From: JAKBCQ01 sp021807585
Lineage (GTDB): Bacteria > Planctomycetota > Planctomycetia > Isosphaerales > Isosphaeraceae
Assembly: GCA_027325115.1 (NCBI GenBank)
Contig: DAHWFG010000502.1
Location: forward strand, 1 to 10,047
DNA: 10,047 nucleotides
Reading direction: 5' to 3'
The position numbers were made by a program, and so were the translations under genes. The notes beneath the pieces are model-generated. The model was not told the origin of the DNA. It worked only from the letters and a program-made list of their open reading frames with translations, and did not search any database. Within the stretch, counting starts at the first letter, position 1. Each line of letters begins with the position of its first letter. Below are positions 1 through 8,500 of the stretch, piece by piece.

Positions 1-8
1 ATTCAAAA

Positions 9-1154
9 TCATTTCGGATATTGAGTTTTGTGTTCGGCGACGATCGCGGCGTACCGATCGCGCAGTTTTCCCATGATCGCTTCCCAGGTGCGGCTTTGGG
101 CGTATTTTCTGGCGCCCCGGGCAAGTCGTTCGGTCGCGTTCTTATCGTCGACGAGCGTCAAAACGGCTGCGGCGAATTCGGCGGGGGACGCCGCGGGATC
201 GAGCGCGATTCCGTTGATATCGGTTTGAACCGAATCGGCGACTCCTCCCGCGGCAAGCGCGACGACGGGGAGTCCCGAAGCCATGGCCTCGATCACGACG
301 TTGCCGAACGTCTCGGTGAGGCTCGAGAATGCGAAGAGATCGGCCGCGGCGTAATGATCGGCGAGGTCCTCTCCCGAGCGATAGCCGACGAACCGTGCGC
401 AGCCGTCGAGCCGGCGTTCGATACCGCCGCGTTCGGGGCCGTCTCCCACGAAGATGAGACGCACGTCGGGTCGAGCGCTCGCCGCGATCGCGAGCGCCTC
501 GGCGAGGTAAGGCGTGTTCTTCTCGGCGGCGATCCGACCGACATAAGCTATTACAATATTCTTGGTATCAAAATCAAGCTTTTCGCGAATTCGATTGCGC
601 CCTGGACGATCGGGATGAAAGAGGCGGGCGTCGACGCCGCGCGGCCAGAGCGCCAGTCGTTCGATACCGTAAGCTTCAAGTTCGGCGATCGTTGTGCGTG
701 AGGGAACATATGTTTCGAGTGTGGAATTATGAAACCAGCGGAGGTATCGGCGGATCAACCAAGACGCCCAGGCGATTTGATAATGCTCGCAATAGCGGTC
801 GAAATTGGTGTGAAAACTCGACACGACCGGAATTTTATGTTTGAGCGCGTGGCGTAGAACAGCCAAACCGAGAACGGCCTCGGTGGCGATATGAACCAAA
901 TGGGGTTGAAAAGCGTCTATAACAGGAAGAACTTCGCCGAACGTCGGTGGAGGAAGGCGAACCTCGGGGTAAAACGGCAAGGGAACGGCGTGTACGAGCA
1001 CCTGGTTGGGGACTTCGGGTTCCTCGCCGTAGTTGGGCCGAATCAGTTGAATCTGATCGCCGCGACTTTCGAGGAACTTTACCAGTTGTCCCAAGGTTCG
1101 TGAAACGCCGTTGACTTGAGGGAAGTATGTTTCGGTGACGATCGTGATCTTCAT
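9..1154 (-). CDS. Family 4 glycosyltransferase (GT-B fold, mannosyltransferase-like)
   Basis: This 381-residue protein is a complete retaining glycosyltransferase of family GT4 (the RfaB/COG0438 type). It should transfer a sugar from a nucleotide-sugar donor to a lipid or glycan acceptor at the cytoplasmic face of the membrane. The N-terminal domain opens with MKITIVTETYFPQVNGVSRT, the usual start of MgtA/PimB/SqdX-like enzymes, with the glycine loop at NGV (15-17). It continues with SSFHTN around residues 112-117. The C-terminal donor-binding domain has VGRIAAEKN (205-213), FVGDGPE (235-241) and the EX7E motif in TETFGNVVIEA, with glutamates 281 and 289. GLPVVA (294-299) follows. Length is normal for the family and the stop is 8 bases from the window edge. 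The ATG is chosen because the family motif begins there; no clear Shine-Dalgarno lies before it. It is transcribed away from the neighbouring gene at 1455. The family is certain, but donor and acceptor are not readable; alpha-mannosyltransferase and sulfoquinovosyltransferase are both possible. Confidence 0.93.
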   Translation of the reverse strand: MKITIVTETYFPQVNGVSRTLGQLVKFLESRGDQIQLIRPNYGEEPEVPNQVLVHAVPLPFYPEVRLPPPTFGEVLPVIDAFQPHLVHIATEAVLGLAVLRHALKHKIPVVSSFHTNFDRYCEHYQIAWASWLIRRYLRWFHNSTLETYVPSRTTIAELEAYGIERLALWPRGVDARLFHPDRPGRNRIREKLDFDTKNIVIAYVGRIAAEKNTPYLAEALAIAASARPDVRLIFVGDGPERGGIERRLDGCARFVGYRSGEDLADHYAAADLFAFSSLTETFGNVVIEAMASGLPVVALAAGGVADSVQTDINGIALDPAASPAEFAAAVLTLVDDKNATERLARGARKYAQSRTWEAIMGKLRDRYAAIVAEHKTQYPK

Positions 1155-1454
1155 CGAGCGGAATCCGCGGGTGTCGATTCGTTCCGAACATCACCGGGGC
1201 ATGGTACATCGAGCCGGCCGATCCGTCCATCACCGCGACCGAAGGGGAATTTTCAAGTTTAGAGTTATCAGGATCTTACGACACAAAAACGACTCGCCGA
1301 GGCGGGTTTGGAGTCGACTCTCGGGGGAAACGGCGTATACTTCCAATGGGAACGCCGCCGTCCGAGCCAGTCTCGCCGGCGGCGATTTTCTTTGGGCGCC
1401 GGCGTGTCCAAGCTCGGAGCGGAATACCGGGCGCGTCGACCCAGGACTATTGAG
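1155..1454. other. Divergent intergenic region
   Basis: This is a 300-base gap between two divergently transcribed genes, so promoters for both should lie here. On the plus strand TATACT at 1336-1341 resembles a -10 box, but no convincing -35 box stands 16-18 bases before it. A perfect 10-base palindrome GAGTCGACTC lies at 1311-1320, just upstream, and could be an operator or part of a hairpin. The stretch at 1248-1290 is AT-richer than its surroundings. Open frames that run through the gap lack recognisable protein content. Confidence 0.5.
1284..1316 (-). terminator. Hairpin with T-tract on the minus strand (terminator or attenuator candidate)
   Basis: Read on the minus strand, ACCCGC (1307-1302) pairs with GCGAGT (1297-1292), including one G-T wobble, around a CTCG tetraloop. 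The sequence CGTTTTTGTG follows at once. This is the form of an intrinsic terminator. A second pairing, CGACTC 1290-1295 with GAGTCG 1311-1316, uses overlapping bases and excludes the first. No gene ends on the minus strand just upstream. If real, the element would act in the leader of the glycosyltransferase gene or stop antisense transcription. Function is inferred only from shape. Confidence 0.3.
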
Positions 1455-1772
1455 ATGGAATCCATGACAGAATTGCGGTCGAATACCACCGAGGACGACT
1501 ACGGAGCGGTGATACGAGAATTGGCTTCGCGGACGCACCAATTGTTGAACGGTCGGGCCCGGCTCGACGAATCGTTTGACGATGAACGCGCCGCGATCCT
1601 TAGGCAAATCGCGCGGCTCGAGCGGACGCTCGAAGGTTCGTCCCACGTCGATCTGACGCGCTGGCTCGAACGATTGCGCGATCAAGTGGCGAATACAGAT
1701 GAAACCATGATTAAAAATGCAAAAATGAATCGTTCAGCGAGAAGGCGACGCGAGGCCGCGACGATCGCGTGA
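1455..1772 (+). CDS. Small charged helical protein of unknown function
   Basis: I do not recognise this 105-residue product. It begins MESMTELRSNTTEDDYGAVI, and methionines 1 and 4 are both possible starts (1455 or 1464). GAG at 1452-1454 is the only Shine-Dalgarno-like element and would suit the second ATG better. The protein has no signal peptide or membrane segment. It is very rich in Arg, Glu and Asp. Residues about 15-80 look helical with heptad-like leucine, isoleucine and alanine spacing (for example ILRQIARLERTLE at 48-60), so a short coiled coil is likely. The tail from residue 88 is strongly basic (KNAKMNRSARRRRE), which could bind nucleic acid or acidic lipid. The frame stays open upstream to 1308, but that part is arginine-rich shadow-like sequence. 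It stands alone between a divergent gene and a gap with hairpins, so it is probably monocistronic. A real gene is likely but not certain. Confidence 0.55.
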   Translation: MESMTELRSNTTEDDYGAVIRELASRTHQLLNGRARLDESFDDERAAILRQIARLERTLEGSSHVDLTRWLERLRDQVANTDETMIKNAKMNRSARRRREAATIA

Positions 1773-1791
1773 GCGTAACGTACGGCTTAAA

Positions 1792-1857
1792 CTCGCCGCG
1801 CGGCGCACGGCGAGCGGTTTGTGCTCGGTTGTCCGCGGGCGAGGCTCGCGACCGAGC
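1792..1857 (+). terminator. Two tandem GC-rich hairpins between genes
   Basis: CTCGCCG (1792-1798) pairs perfectly with CGGCGAG (1808-1814), with a 9-base loop. Immediately after, GCTCGGT (1823-1829) pairs perfectly with ACCGAGC (1851-1857). Inside that second stem CGCG 1834-1837 can pair with CGCG 1847-1850, extended by a G-T wobble and two further pairs around a GAG loop. The first hairpin lies 20 bases after the stop of the small gene and is followed by only three T residues. Termination of the small gene's transcript is the simplest reading. A structured leader of the large membrane-protein gene at 1987 is the alternative. Confidence 0.4.
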
Positions 1858-1986
1858 CGAGCTTAAAATACCTGACGCCGCCCCTCTTCGACGTGCTACG
1901 ATGACGCGAGGCGAACGCCGTTCGGCTTCGTTTTCCACCGCGGAACGTGTCGCGAGTTCATCGAGCCTTACGAAATAAGAGGGTGT

Positions 1987-4900
1987 ATGGCGACCACGAG
2001 TCACCGGCGCGAAGCCGGGCGATTCCAGACCGAGCCGGTGACGATCGCCGAGCTCGACCGGGTGCTCCACGCCGCCGACCCCTCGATGCGGCTGGTCGCT
2101 CCCAGGTTGATCCGGCGTTCGCTTCGCCGGCTCGGGCTGCGCTCGGCTCTCGGTCCTCGCGCCGTTTATCGAACCCCTGTGATTATCGATCGCGAAACCG
2201 CAAGGTCGATCTTCGATCGCGGCGACCCCGCCGCGGCGATCGTCGATGCGGGCGAATCCGAACGTGCCGACGATCCGTTGATCCTTTTCGCGCTTCCCGA
2301 CGAAGGGCGGCTCTCGGAGCGTCCTCGCGGCGCCGTCCTGCTGGGTTACTGGCGCAGGCTCTTCGCGGCCCGCTATCGCATCGACGCCGAGCGTTCGTGG
2401 CGATCTCTCGTCGATCGCCAGGCGCGACAAAGACGCCTGATCGCCGCGATCGGCCCCGCCCCCTTCGTCGAGGCGAAAAACGTCCTGATCAAAGAAGGAA
2501 TATTATTTTCACCATATGATGAATTAACCGCGATTGTCGCCTTGCAGGCGACGGTTCACGAACTCGCTTTATTCCAGGCCGATTGGCTTGCGGACTGGTT
2601 TCCCGCGATCGACGATTTCGATCGTGCTCGACGGTTATTGAGCGACCCCGGGCCCGCTCCCGCTCTTCTGGCGGCGACGACGCGTCCCGAGGGAGCGCCC
2701 GATCCCGAGGTGTATCGCGATCGTCTGCGTCGCCACGCCGAGCGCTTTCAGATTGATAAACGAACCGATGAAATTCCGTTATCAAAACTTCGGCGTCGCT
2801 GGATTGCGGAGCGGGTGAACTGGTCGTCGGCGCGAGGAAACGACGTGCGCGCGGCGATCCTGAAAACGTGGGAGGCTGATCGATCGGCGGCGGGAGACGC
2901 CGACAAGGCGCGTTCGGCGGCGCGCGAGAGCCTCAATCGCCTGGCGCGGCGCCTCCGCTCGGCGCTCGCGATCCAGGGCGCCGAAGCCGCGGCGTGGCGA
3001 CGCGGCTTCACCGCGATGGTTGATCGAGCAGCGGACGGCTACTGGCCCCCCGAGGCGCGCTGGCTCTACGCGATCCAAAAGGTTTGCTTCGACCACGAAC
3101 ACGAATTTCACGCGGTTGAGCCGCTCGCGTGGCTTTTCTCGTTGGGAAAGCGTCCGCTCAAACGAACGCTGATCCATCACCGTCAGGTCGCGATCGCACG
3201 CAGGCTCCGCTCGGCCAGGAATCGACTTGCCGGAACGCGCCTCGCGGATGTTGAACGTGCGCCTCTTGAACAGTTGCTAGATCATGCAATTGAACGCGCC
3301 GAGGAGCGTTTACGAGCGACGTTCCGTCCGCTGATCGCCGCGGTGGTTCCCCAAACGCTCCCCGAGCCAGCGAACGTCGTCGAGCGCGTCGCGATCGGTA
3401 AGCTCGTCGAGGAGTTGCTCGATGTTCTCGCCGAACGCGGGTTTCTTCAGATGGGCGACGTGCGCGACGCGATCTCGCAAAGCCCGATCAAGCTTCCCGA
3501 TCTTTCGGGGCCGATCGAACTCGTTCTCGGCGACCCTCTGCTCCGGCTCGATCGCGCACTCGCGAAATCGCTCGACGAGGTTTACCGTCGCGGTGAGATT
3601 TACCGTCGCCTGCTTCAAAAAGGAAGCTCGCTCGCGTTCGGCACGAAAATCGGTCGATTCCTCACCCTCTTCGGCGCGATCCCGTTCGGCGGATCGTTCG
3701 TCGTTCTCGCGGGAACGCATCATATTGTCGCGCTGGTGCTTAAACTGACCGGCGGGGGTTCGATCCCCCCCTTCGGCGCCGAGGCGATCCTCGTCACGGG
3801 GTTATTTATATTATGTATTATACATATAAGATTATTTAGGAAAAATGTCGTCCGTTTGCTGCGGGTCGCGGCGCGGGTGATCCGATTGGTGCTCGTCGAG
3901 ATTCCCGCGGCGATCGCGGCCTGGCCGGCGCTGCGGACGATCTGGAGCTCGCTTCCGATTCAGATTTTTTGGCTCGCTTTGATGAAACCGGCGTTGATCG
4001 TCGCTCCCCTCGCGCCGCTTTTGCGCCGATGGGATTCGCCGCGGCCCCTCAAGATCGAGATTTTCGCCGGGCTTACGCTGATCGTCGCGGTCTTTATCAA
4101 CACCCGCTTGGGACGCGACATCGAAGAGATCGTTTTCGACTCCGCGGCGCGCGCGTGGCGACGATTCCGTTCGGACCTCATCCCCGGACTGTTGCGGTTC
4201 GTCATCGAACTTTTCCAGATCGTCGTCGAGGCGATCGATCGCACCCTCCACACCGTCGACGAATACCTCCGGTTCCGCACCGGTCAATCACGCGCGGCGC
4301 TCGTCGCCAAGGCGACCTTCGGCCTCGCGTGGGAGGTCGTCGCATATGTAATTCGCCTGTATGTAAACTTGTTGATTGAACCTCAGATCAACCCGATTAA
4401 ACATTTTCCTGTCGTTACAGTTTCACATAAAATAATTCTTCCGATGAGCCTGCGGCTGACGCGAGCCGCGGCCGCGCCGCTCAAGCCCGTGCTTGGTCCG
4501 GTGTTGGGAAACGCGATCGCGGGGACGACGGTTTTACTTTTGCCCGGCGTGTTCGGGTTTTTGGTTTGGGAGCTCAAGGAGAACTGGCGGCTATACGCGG
4601 CGAATCGTCCGCTTTACGTCGTTCCGGTCAGTTTCGGCGGGCACGGCGAAACGACGGCGCGGATGTTTCGACCCGGATTTCATTCGGGGACGATTCCCAA
4701 GCTCCTCGCCAAGCTTCGCTCGGCGCTCCGCGACGCGGCGCCCCGCGGCGACGCCTCGGGGCCGGTCGCGAGCCGACGCGCCCACCTCCACGAGGCCGAG
4801 ATCGCGATCCGTCGGTTCATCGATCGCGATATTCTCGCCCCCGCGATCGCCGCCGGAATCGGACCGATCGCGATCGAATCGATCAAGCTCGCGACCGACC

Positions 4901-5376
4901 GCGCCGTGATCCGCTTCCAACACCGAATCGATTCGAGCGAATCCGCGATCCTCGACGATCCGCCCGTCGTCGTTTTTGAAGAAATCGCCGGGAAATTACT
5001 TGTTCAAGTTCACGGATCTTTATCGGCGAATTCCTCCGCGGAAAGATCCGACGATCTCGGCCGCGCCGTGGTCGACGGATTGATCGCGATGTCCGGCGCC
5101 GATCTCGATCGCGGAGCTCTCGAACGATTACTTTCTCCACACGAAGCGATCTATGAAATCGACGAACACGGAGTGACGACGATTGTTGACGACGATCGCG
5201 CCTCGACGGCGTTCCGCGCCGTCTGGAGCGGACGCGATCCGGTCGAGCCCGTGCTCGAAACCGGCGCGGTCGCCTCGAACCTGCCGAAGCTCGACCCGCG
5301 CCGCTTCGTCGTCGATCGAGAGTCGCTCCTTTGGAACGATTGGGTTGAACGTATGAATTCCTCTATCCAAAATTGA
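1987..5376 (+). CDS. Large multi-spanning membrane protein of unknown function
   Basis: I cannot assign this 1129-residue protein to a named family. It has three parts. Residues 1-550 are soluble, rich in Arg, Ala and Asp, and largely helical, with no signal peptide. Residues about 555-865 hold hydrophobic segments at roughly 558-587, 596-617, 656-679, 690-705, 773-797 and 836-863, separated by arginine-rich loops. Residues 865-1129 are soluble again. Just after the last segment comes WELKENWRLYAANRP (861-875). SFGGHGETTARMFRPGFHSG (882-901) follows soon after and, with its many Gly, His and aromatic residues, looks like a conserved functional motif. No ATP-binding, protease or transporter signature was found. 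The start is supported by GAGGG at 1979-1983, and the next methionine is residue 34. It stands alone, flanked by gaps of 214 and 160 bases. Codon use changes sharply in several AT-rich islands, the clearest at 3802-3846. The gene is certain, the function unknown. Confidence 0.9.
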   Translation: MATTSHRREAGRFQTEPVTIAELDRVLHAADPSMRLVAPRLIRRSLRRLGLRSALGPRAVYRTPVIIDRETARSIFDRGDPAAAIVDAGESERADDPLILFALPDEGRLSERPRGAVLLGYWRRLFAARYRIDAERSWRSLVDRQARQRRLIAAIGPAPFVEAKNVLIKEGILFSPYDELTAIVALQATVHELALFQADWLADWFPAIDDFDRARRLLSDPGPAPALLAATTRPEGAPDPEVYRDRLRRHAERFQIDKRTDEIPLSKLRRRWIAERVNWSSARGNDVRAAILKTWEADRSAAGDADKARSAARESLNRLARRLRSALAIQGAEAAAWRRGFTAMVDRAADGYWPPEARWLYAIQKVCFDHEHEFHAVEPLAWLFSLGKRPLKRTLIHHRQVAIARRLRSARNRLAGTRLADVERAPLEQLLDHAIERAEERLRATFRPLIAAVVPQTLPEPANVVERVAIGKLVEELLDVLAERGFLQMGDVRDAISQSPIKLPDLSGPIELVLGDPLLRLDRALAKSLDEVYRRGEIYRRLLQKGSSLAFGTKIGRFLTLFGAIPFGGSFVVLAGTHHIVALVLKLTGGGSIPPFGAEAILVTGLFILCIIHIRLFRKNVVRLLRVAARVIRLVLVEIPAAIAAWPALRTIWSSLPIQIFWLALMKPALIVAPLAPLLRRWDSPRPLKIEIFAGLTLIVAVFINTRLGRDIEEIVFDSAARAWRRFRSDLIPGLLRFVIELFQIVVEAIDRTLHTVDEYLRFRTGQSRAALVAKATFGLAWEVVAYVIRLYVNLLIEPQINPIKHFPVVTVSHKIILPMSLRLTRAAAAPLKPVLGPVLGNAIAGTTVLLLPGVFGFLVWELKENWRLYAANRPLYVVPVSFGGHGETTARMFRPGFHSGTIPKLLAKLRSALRDAAPRGDASGPVASRRAHLHEAEIAIRRFIDRDILAPAIAAGIGPIAIESIKLATDRAVIRFQHRIDSSESAILDDPPVVVFEEIAGKLLVQVHGSLSANSSAERSDDLGRAVVDGLIAMSGADLDRGALERLLSPHEAIYEIDEHGVTTIVDDDRASTAFRAVWSGRDPVEPVLETGAVASNLPKLDPRRFVVDRESLLWNDWVERMNSSIQN

Positions 5377-5536
5377 TATCTATTATTTGTTTTGATTAAG
5401 ATTCGTTTGAGTCGGTCGATCGATCGGCCAGCGCGGCGTCCTCGTCGATTGCGATTGTTTAACAAGCGTGTTATGCTGATTTCGTCGAACGACGTTTCGC
5501 CTGGGGGCGTTCGCGCTCGCAACGGGGGTGTCGCGC
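5377..5536. other. Intergenic region before the PSD1-DUF1501 operon
   Basis: The first 25 bases after the membrane-protein stop are AT-rich, with no clear hairpin terminator. A CGATCGATCG palindrome lies at 5417-5426. The second half carries a promoter candidate, annotated separately. No small gene is seen. Confidence 0.5.
5449..5477 (+). promoter_or_regulatory. Sigma-70-like promoter candidate for the PSD1 gene
   Basis: TTGCGA at 5449-5454 (four of six matches to TTGACA) and TATGCT at 5472-5477 (four of six to TATAAT) are separated by exactly 17 bases. This lies 59 bases before the ATG of the PSD1 gene, in an AT-richer part of the gap, and there is no other good candidate nearby. The predicted transcript would start near 5484 and cover both PSD1 and DUF1501 genes. 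Planctomycete promoters are poorly characterised, so this is inference from the consensus. Confidence 0.4.
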
Positions 5537-8500
5537 ATGCGAAAAGCGTTCAGGTTGCGGTCGCTCCCGCTGATCGCCGTCGCTTGTTTGTTACTCGTCT
5601 CGCCGAATCGGAATGGATTCGCGGTCGAACCCGACGCCGCTCGGTTGGAATATTTCGAAAAGAGCGTCCGTCCGCTTCTAATCGCTCGATGTCTGAAGTG
5701 TCACGGACCCGAAAAGCAAAAAGGCGGGCTTCGGCTCGATTCGCTCCGATCGATTCTGGCAGGAGGAGGAAACGGCCCCGCGGTCGTCCCAGGCAACCCC
5801 GCCGAAAGCCTGCTCGTCGACGCGATTCGCTACGGCGATGTGGTGCAGATGCCTCCCAAATCGAAGCTCCCCGCCGATGAGATCGCGACACTCGTCAAAT
5901 GGGTCGAGATCGGCGCTCCTTGGCCTGTCGAGGCCGACAAGGCTTCCGCCGTGAGACCGAAAAGCTCGTTCGACCTCGCCCAACGCGCCAAGCACTGGAG
6001 CTTTCAGCCGATCGCCGATCCCCCGCTTCCCGTCGTTCAAAACAGGTCGTGGCCCGAATCGCCGATCGATTGCTTTCTCCTCGCGGCGCTCGAGCGAAAA
6101 GGCCTAAAACCCGCGGCCGATTCCGACAAGCGGACGCTTATTCGTCGGGCGACGTTCGACCTGACGGGGCTTCCCCCCTCCCCCGCCGAAATCGAGGCCT
6201 TTCTCGCCGACGATTCACCCTCGGCGTACGCCAAAATCGTCGATCGCCTGCTCGCTTCTCCCCGATACGGCGAACGCGAGGCGCGGCTTTGGCTCGATCT
6301 CGTCCGTTTTGCTGAAACATACGGTCATGAATTTGATTATGATATCCCAAACGCATTCCGATATCGCGATTACGTGATACGAGCGTTGAACGCCGATCTG
6401 CCTTTCGATCGGTTCGTCGTCGAGCACGCGGCGGGGGATCTGATTCAAGAGCCTCGGAGGGATCCAAAAGACGGCGTCGACGAATCGATCGTCGCGACGG
6501 GGTTCTTCTTGCTCGGCGAGGGAACGCATTCCCCCGTCGACGTCCGCGACGACGAGATCGCGCGGATGGACAATCAGATCGACGTCTTTTCAAAAACGTT
6601 CCTCGGCCTTACCGTGTCGTGTGCGCGGTGTCATGATCATAAGTTTGATCCGATTCGCACCGACGATTACTACGCTTTGAAAGGATATTTACAAAGCTCT
6701 CGATATCAACAGGCGTTTATTGATCCTCCCGAGCGGTTCGCGGCGAAGATCGCGGCGCTTCAGGCGATCAAGGATCGCGTACGCCGCGGGCCGGGTTGGG
6801 AAGCGATCGCGGTCGATCGCGATCGAATCGCCGATTATCATACGCGATCGCGCAAGCACGAATCGCGTGCGCCGCGGACGAGATCCCCCTCGTCGGTCTC
6901 GGACGGCGATGAAGCCCTTTTTGAAGATTTTTCGGCCGATTCCTGGAACGGTTGGTTCGCGACCGGATACGCGTTCGGCGATCGGCCGACGCGTATCGGA
7001 GATTTCGTCGTCGGCGCCGAACCCGCTTTCGTCCCCGCGGGGGTCGCGCATTCGGGGCTCGTCTCGCGCCGACTTCAAGGCGTGCTGCGATCTAAAAGTT
7101 TTATCATTGATAAAAAGTATATTCTTTATAAGACGGCGGGGACGAAGGGGCGGATCAACGTCGTCGTCGATTCGTTCGAGAAGATTCGCGAGCCGATCTA
7201 CGGGGCTCTCGCGCTCGACGTTGCACACGGCGACGAATACGTTTGGCGCGCGCAGAACGTTTCGATGTGGATCGGCCATCGAGCTTATATCGAGATCGGC
7301 GACGGCGCGACGATCGATTTCACGTCGGGAGCTTCTCGAGTCTTTCCCGGCGACGGCTATCTCGCGGTCGACGAGATTCGCTTCTCGAATCAACAACAGC
7401 CGAACGAGGATCTTGTTGATTCCAAGGCGCCGAATACAGACGTCAATGCTCCGCCACGCGATTTGACTCCCGACGCCGCGATCGAGACCGTCGAATCGCT
7501 CGTCGAACGAGACGCTCGGGAGATCTTGGCCGCTTTCGATCGCATTCGAACCGATCCGCGCGATCGATCCGCCGAGGCGGTGATTACCCGGGCGATCGCT
7601 TGCCGATTCGTGCGATTGAATCCGATCTCGGCGGCCGATCGCGACGAGTACGCGCGCATCGAAGCCGAGATCCCCGAGCCCAGGCTTGCGCAGGCGCTCG
7701 TCGACGGAACCGGTCAAGACGAACGTGTTCATATACGTGGAAGTTACAAGACTCTCGGCGAAGTCGTTCCCCGGCGATTTCTCGAAGTTTTGGGCGGAAG
7801 TGATCAACCTTTGCAACGATCGGGGAGCGGCCGACTCGAACTCGCGCGGCGTCTCGTCGATCCCTCGAATCCGCTTCCGGCGCGGGTGGCCGTCAATCGG
7901 ATCTGGAAACGGCATTTCGGCGAGGGAATCGTCAAATCGACCGATGATTTCGGCGCGATGGGGCGCCCTCCGACGCACCCGGATCTACTCGACAGGCTCG
8001 CGACCGACTTCGTCCGCGGCGGTTGGTCGATCAAAAAAATGCATCGCACGATCATGCTTACGCATGCGTATCGGATGTCGTCGGCGCTCGATTTGGAGGC
8101 CGAGAAGATCGATCCCGCGAACGAGCTGCTTCATCGCGCCTCCTTGCGCAGGCTCGACGCCGAGGAGGCGCGGGACGCGATCCTCGCGGTTTCGGGACGG
8201 CTCGATCCGAAGATGTTCGGGCCGGGAGTTCCGCCCCATCTCACGCCGTTTATGGAGGGGCGAGGTCGACCCGGGAATTCGGGGCCGCTCGACGGCGACG
8301 GTCGTCGAAGTATTTATATCAATGTGCGTCGCAATTTCTTGACTCCTTTTTTGCTTGCGTTCGATTATCCGATTCCGTTCACGACGATCGGCCGGCGGAA
8401 CGTATCGAACGTTCCCGCGCAGCCGCTGACGCTGCTGAACGACCCGTTCGTCGCCGCCATGTCGAGGCTTTGGGCCGAACGATTGCTTTCCTCGGAATCC

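Noticed and set aside
1308..1454. N-terminal extension of the small orphan gene from ATG 1308
   Set aside because: The extra 49 residues are arginine-rich and shadow-like, lack a ribosome binding site and would overlap the hairpin and -10-like sequence.
1711..2430. 239-codon minus-strand frame across the start of the membrane-protein gene
   Set aside because: It spans the intergenic hairpins and the start of a long plus-strand gene, has low-complexity Arg/Pro/Ala composition, and resembles no protein I know.
3579..3609. Short direct repeat TTTACCGTCGC with an 18-base period
   Set aside because: Only two copies, inside a coding region, matching a repeated VYRR/IYRR helix pattern; chance or protein-level similarity explains it.
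5414..5429. Near-palindrome centred on CGATCGATCG as a terminator of the membrane-protein gene
   Set aside because: It leaves no room for a loop and has no T-tract. CGATCG words are common throughout this DNA.
5528..5536. GTG 5528 as start of the PSD1 protein
   Set aside because: The only Shine-Dalgarno-like sequence (GGGGGTG, 5524-5530) overlaps this codon and is spaced correctly for ATG 5537.
6689..7978. 429-codon open frame on the minus strand inside the PSD1 gene
   Set aside because: The plus-strand protein has clear family motifs on both sides of this frame. The antisense product is Arg/Asp-rich without recognisable motifs, as expected for a shadow frame in GC-rich DNA.
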